Shown: positions 13,248 to 15,711 of the stretch, one piece after another
Numbering within the stretch: position 1 is the first letter of the stretch
Layout of the letters: each line of letters opens with the position of its first letter
Notes under the pieces: model-generated
Databases searched by the model: none
What the model saw: the letters and a program-made list of their open reading frames with translations, nothing else
Told to the model about the DNA's origin: nothing
Assembly: GCA_024686055.1 (NCBI GenBank)
Contig: JAIBDV010000022.1
Span: forward strand, 1-15,711
Reading direction: 5' to 3'
Source: Neptuniibacter sp.
GTDB lineage: Bacteria > Pseudomonadota > Gammaproteobacteria > Pseudomonadales > Balneatricaceae
DNA length: 15,711 nucleotides
Position numbers and translations under genes: made by a program

Positions 13248-14561
13248 ATGAATTACGATCAACCTTTGCGTGGTGCATTAGATCCAATCGAAACAGCCAG
13301 CATCGACGAACTGCGCAATCTGCAGTTAGGCCGGATGCAGTGGAGTATCGCCCATGCGTATAACAACGTACCGGCGTACAAACGACTCTGTGATGAAAAG
13401 GGCGTTCATCCGTTCGATCTCAAAGCCCTTGAAGACCTGAGCCGATTCCCCTTTACCACCAAATCCTACCTGCGCGACAACTACCCGTTCGGCACCTTCG
13501 CCGTGCCAAACAACGAAGTGGTACGGATACACGCCTCCTCTGGCACCACCGGTAAGCCAACGGTTGTCGGCTACACCCAGAACGATATCAACACCTGGGC
13601 CGACGTTGTTGCCCGCTCTATCCGCGCAGCGGGTGGCCACTACGGCGACAAGATTCATATCTCCTACGGTTATGGCCTGTTCACCGGTGGCCTGGGTGCT
13701 CACTACGGTGCCGAGCGACTGGGCTGTACCGTTATCCCGATGTCCGGTGGCCAGACCGAGAAGCAGGTGCAGCTGATGCGCGACTTCGACCCGGATATCA
13801 TCATGGTCACGCCGTCTTACATGCTCAATCTGATCGACGAGATGGACCGCCAGGGACTGGACCCACGGGACACCGCCCTGCGACTGGGTATCTTCGGTGC
13901 TGAGCCATGGACCGACGAGATGCGTAAAAACATCGAAAAACGGCTGGGGATCGACGCCGTCGATATCTACGGCCTGTCAGAAATGATGGGGCCAGGGGTG
14001 GCTATGGAATGTATCGAAACCAAAGATGGCCCGACTATCTGGGAAGACCATTTCTACCCGGAAATCATCGACCCGAGCACCGGTGACGTAATGCCGGATG
14101 GCGAATATGGCGAGCTGGTGTTCACTTCACTGACCAAAGAAGCCTTGCCGATTATCCGCTACCGCACCCGCGACCTGACCCGCCTGCTGCCAGGCACGGC
14201 CCGTCCGATGCGCCGCATCGACAAAATCACCGGTCGCTCCGATGATATGCTGATCATCCGTGGGGTAAACGTATTCCCGACTCAGATCGAAGAACAGATC
14301 CTGAAAATTCCAGCACTGGCTCCCCACTACGAAATCATGGTGACCCGTGAGGGTAACCTCGACAAAGTACTGGTTAAAGTCGAAATGGCCCCGGGGGCTG
14401 AAAACCAGGGTGCCCGCGCCGACGACATCAGCAAAGAGCTGCAACACCACATCAAATCCCTGATCGGCATCAGCACCCGTGTTGATATCGTATCCGAAGG
14501 CAGCATCCCGCGTTCAGAGGGCAAAGCCAAGCGCGTATTTGATGAGCGCAAGCTTGTCTGA
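13248..14561 (+). CDS. paaK: Phenylacetate-CoA ligase PaaK
   Basis: The 437-residue protein is a member of the ANL adenylate-forming family of the PaaK type and length. The ATP loop SSGTTGKP is at residues 97-104, YGLSEMMGPG at 241-250, RYRTRDL at 304-310, and TGRSDDML with the hinge and RGVNVFPTQIE at about 328-348. It activates phenylacetate with ATP and CoA to phenylacetyl-CoA, the first step of the pathway. It is the last gene of the plus-strand operon. The ribosome site is weak (AGGA, 11 bases before the ATG), and the 96-base gap to paaJ is the longest in the operon. The gene is followed by an inverted repeat that can serve as terminator. Confidence 0.96.
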   Translation: MNYDQPLRGALDPIETASIDELRNLQLGRMQWSIAHAYNNVPAYKRLCDEKGVHPFDLKALEDLSRFPFTTKSYLRDNYPFGTFAVPNNEVVRIHASSGTTGKPTVVGYTQNDINTWADVVARSIRAAGGHYGDKIHISYGYGLFTGGLGAHYGAERLGCTVIPMSGGQTEKQVQLMRDFDPDIIMVTPSYMLNLIDEMDRQGLDPRDTALRLGIFGAEPWTDEMRKNIEKRLGIDAVDIYGLSEMMGPGVAMECIETKDGPTIWEDHFYPEIIDPSTGDVMPDGEYGELVFTSLTKEALPIIRYRTRDLTRLLPGTARPMRRIDKITGRSDDMLIIRGVNVFPTQIEEQILKIPALAPHYEIMVTREGNLDKVLVKVEMAPGAENQGARADDISKELQHHIKSLIGISTRVDIVSEGSIPRSEGKAKRVFDERKLV

Positions 14562-14585
14562 TCAGATATAGCGTAAAGAAAACCC

Positions 14586-14618
14586 TCGTTCCCATGCTCT
14601 GCGTGGGAACGAACTTTT
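14586..14618. repeat. Inverted repeat with terminator features after paaK
   Basis: TCGTTCCCA (14586-14594) pairs with TGGGAACGA (14604-14612), and the inner bases extend the stem to 12 bp around a TCT loop. ACTTTT follows. The core (CGTTCCCA..TGGGAACG) looks like a short repeat seen in intergenic regions of many gammaproteobacteria. It probably also ends the paa operon transcript. Confidence 0.6.
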
Positions 14619-14636
14619 CGAGGACAAACCCCTGAC

Positions 14637-14651
14637 GCCCGCGGAGCGGGC
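14637..14651. repeat. Short GC-rich hairpin
   Basis: GCCCGC (14637-14642) pairs with GCGGGC (14646-14651) over the loop GGA. It lies 25 bases after the preceding inverted repeat and 29 bases before the end of the cytochrome b gene; the two may be parts of one intergenic repeat unit. Confidence 0.4.
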
Positions 14652-14679
14652 TGCTACAGAGCTGATGCAATACCACGCC

Positions 14680-15357
14680 TTATAACGGTAAACCGAACAG
14701 GTAATACACCCAGCCCGCTGCCAGCCCTGCGGCCAGCACAAATGGCAGTACCCCTGCCCTGTCAGCACTGCTAATACCATCCAGGTTCACTTTCTTGCCA
14801 TGAATCATCGCTGGCACCAGTTTTTCTTTGTAGGCAAGACGGTGGAAAACAATCGCCAGAATATGCAGCCCCACCAGCACCTTAAGCACCAGCTGCAATT
14901 GATGGTGTACCCTGCCGCCCAGGTCAGCCAGCTCGTCACTGACAGCGCTGTAAAACGGGCCATCCCAGAGTATATCGTCACTGGTAACCAGACCGCTTGC
15001 CACCTGTAACCCCAGTAATAACAGCAGTACGACGACCATCATGCCACCCGCCGGGTTGTGGCCGTAGTGATGCTCAGCTTTCCCTGTCAGCATACGGCGG
15101 CTATAGCGCAGGGTTTCCAGCGGATGGCGAACAAAGGCCGTAAAACGGGCATGCTGCGAGCCGACCAGGCCCCAGACCAGCCGAAACAGGATCAGGCCGG
15201 AGAGCAGGTAGCCAGCATAAAAATGCCACTCGATCAGCTCATCCCCCAAGTCGCCACTGATAATCAGGAACACGAACAGGCCCACCAGGCTCCAGTGAAA
15301 AATACGAACGGGCAAGTCCCACACTTTAATCATGGGCGGCGTTACACGCTGGTTCAT
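14680..15357 (-). CDS. Cytochrome b561-type di-heme membrane protein
   Basis: The 225-residue protein has about five hydrophobic segments, as in the cytochrome b561 / Ni,Fe-hydrogenase cytochrome b family. Histidines suitable as heme ligands are His21 (RIFHW), His45 (EWHFYAGY), His151/152 (RVHHQLQ) and His165 (VGLHILAIV). It would sit in the inner membrane and pass electrons between quinol and a periplasmic cytochrome c. A strong ribosome site (AAGGAGG, 4 bases before the ATG) supports the start. It lies downstream of a cytochrome c' gene, a pairing seen often in proteobacteria, although a hairpin with a T run lies between them. It converges on paaK and has no evident role in phenylacetate breakdown. 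Confidence 0.87.
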   Translation of the reverse strand: MNQRVTPPMIKVWDLPVRIFHWSLVGLFVFLIISGDLGDELIEWHFYAGYLLSGLILFRLVWGLVGSQHARFTAFVRHPLETLRYSRRMLTGKAEHHYGHNPAGGMMVVVLLLLLGLQVASGLVTSDDILWDGPFYSAVSDELADLGGRVHHQLQLVLKVLVGLHILAIVFHRLAYKEKLVPAMIHGKKVNLDGISSADRAGVLPFVLAAGLAAGWVYYLFGLPL

Positions 15358-15381
15358 GCGGCCTCCTTCAGGCAGCGGATA

Positions 15382-15419
15382 GTAAAAACCTGGCGACAGG
15401 CGGTGCCCGCGGCCAGGTT
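15382..15419 (-). terminator. Probable terminator or attenuator between cytochrome c' and cytochrome b genes
   Basis: AACCTGGC (15387-15394) pairs perfectly with GCCAGGTT (15412-15419). On the minus strand the stem runs into TTTTT. It lies after the cytochrome c' stop and just before the cytochrome b ribosome site, so it may set a higher level for the first gene. Confidence 0.55.
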
Positions 15420-15425
15420 GTGGTC

Positions 15426-15442
15426 GTCAGCCAATGGCTGAC
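15426..15442. repeat. 17-base palindrome
   Basis: GTCAGCCA-A-TGGCTGAC is an exact inverted repeat with one central base, just after the cytochrome c' stop codon. It could be a protein-binding site or a second RNA hairpin beside the terminator. Confidence 0.45.
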
Positions 15443-15451
15443 ATCGCTGAA

Positions 15452-15711
15452 TTACTTGGCTTTGTAAGCTTTATGGCAACCCTTACAGGATTTGCCCAGC
15501 GGGCCCATCGCTTTGCGCAAGCTAGCCAGATCTTTACCGGCTTCTGCCGCCATAGTTTCCGACGCTTTCACCCAGGCATTGTGCTTATCGCCTACTTCAG
15601 AGTCTTCAGCCCACATACCCGGCTTGGCTTTAGTCAGCTCAGACAGCGCATCAACGCTGTTATCAGAACCCTGTGGCCACATGGACATGTTATTCATCGT
15701 TGCTGCGCTGA
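15452..15711 (-). CDS. Class II cytochrome c (cytochrome c'-type), partial at 5' end
   Basis: The open frame runs from the TAA at 15454-15452 to the right edge without a stop. The visible part of about 85 residues ends in CKGCHKAYKAK. A single CxxCH heme site at the extreme C-terminus is the mark of class II cytochromes c, four-helix periplasmic proteins of about 150 residues with signal peptide. The Met at 15697 is internal, not a start: the frame continues upstream as SAAT and the family needs about 50 more residues. The protein is probably periplasmic, binding NO or transferring electrons, and is encoded ahead of the cytochrome b gene as a likely partner. Confidence 0.87.
   Translation of the reverse strand, partial: SAATMNNMSMWPQGSDNSVDALSELTKAKPGMWAEDSEVGDKHNAWVKASETMAAEAGKDLASLRKAMGPLGKSCKGCHKAYKAK

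Overview
The window is about 15.7 kb of moderately GC-rich, gene-dense DNA from a Gram-negative bacterium, most likely a marine gammaproteobacterium (Oceanospirillales-like; an inference from gene content and style, not a marker gene). Its core is a phenylacetate (paa) catabolic cluster. Around it lie a branched-chain amino acid carrier, an oxidoreductase, a cytochrome pair and the end of an outer-membrane-type protein.

Layout. Positions 1-394 hold the 3' end of a probable outer-membrane beta-barrel gene (+). It converges on brnQ (-, 520-1827, TTG start) across a strong bidirectional terminator. The roughly 980-base gap 1828-2804 contains a probable brnQ promoter and leader, a doubtful small ORF and, on the minus strand at about 2700-2393, what looks like a CsrB/RsmB-type regulatory RNA: 16 GGA motifs, at least seven in hairpin loops, ending in a Rho-independent terminator. 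Next on the minus strand come an SDR oxidoreductase, a small acidic hypothetical protein, an enoyl-CoA hydratase, the aldehyde dehydrogenase paaN and a MioC/flavodoxin-like protein. Overlapping divergent promoters near 7382-7410 separate these from a plus-strand operon: a PaaA-like protein, paaF, paaG, paaH, paaI, paaJ and paaK. After paaK a common-looking inverted repeat or terminator precedes a minus-strand cytochrome b561 gene and a class II cytochrome c gene cut by the window edge.

Pathway logic. PaaK makes phenylacetyl-CoA. The PaaABC(D)E epoxidase, absent here and presumably elsewhere, would make the ring-1,2-epoxide. PaaG isomerises this to oxepin-CoA. Ring hydrolysis and semialdehyde oxidation are normally done by the PaaZ fusion; here they appear split between PaaN (dehydrogenase only) and a stand-alone enoyl-CoA hydratase next to it. 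PaaJ, PaaF, PaaG and PaaH then run beta-oxidation-like steps to acetyl-CoA and succinyl-CoA, and PaaI rescues CoA from dead-end thioesters.

Two items stand out: the CsrB-like RNA, and the orphan PaaA-like protein. The latter aligns without gaps to PaaA around the di-iron site but has Lys and Gly in place of two carboxylate ligands, and it is encoded opposite a flavodoxin gene.
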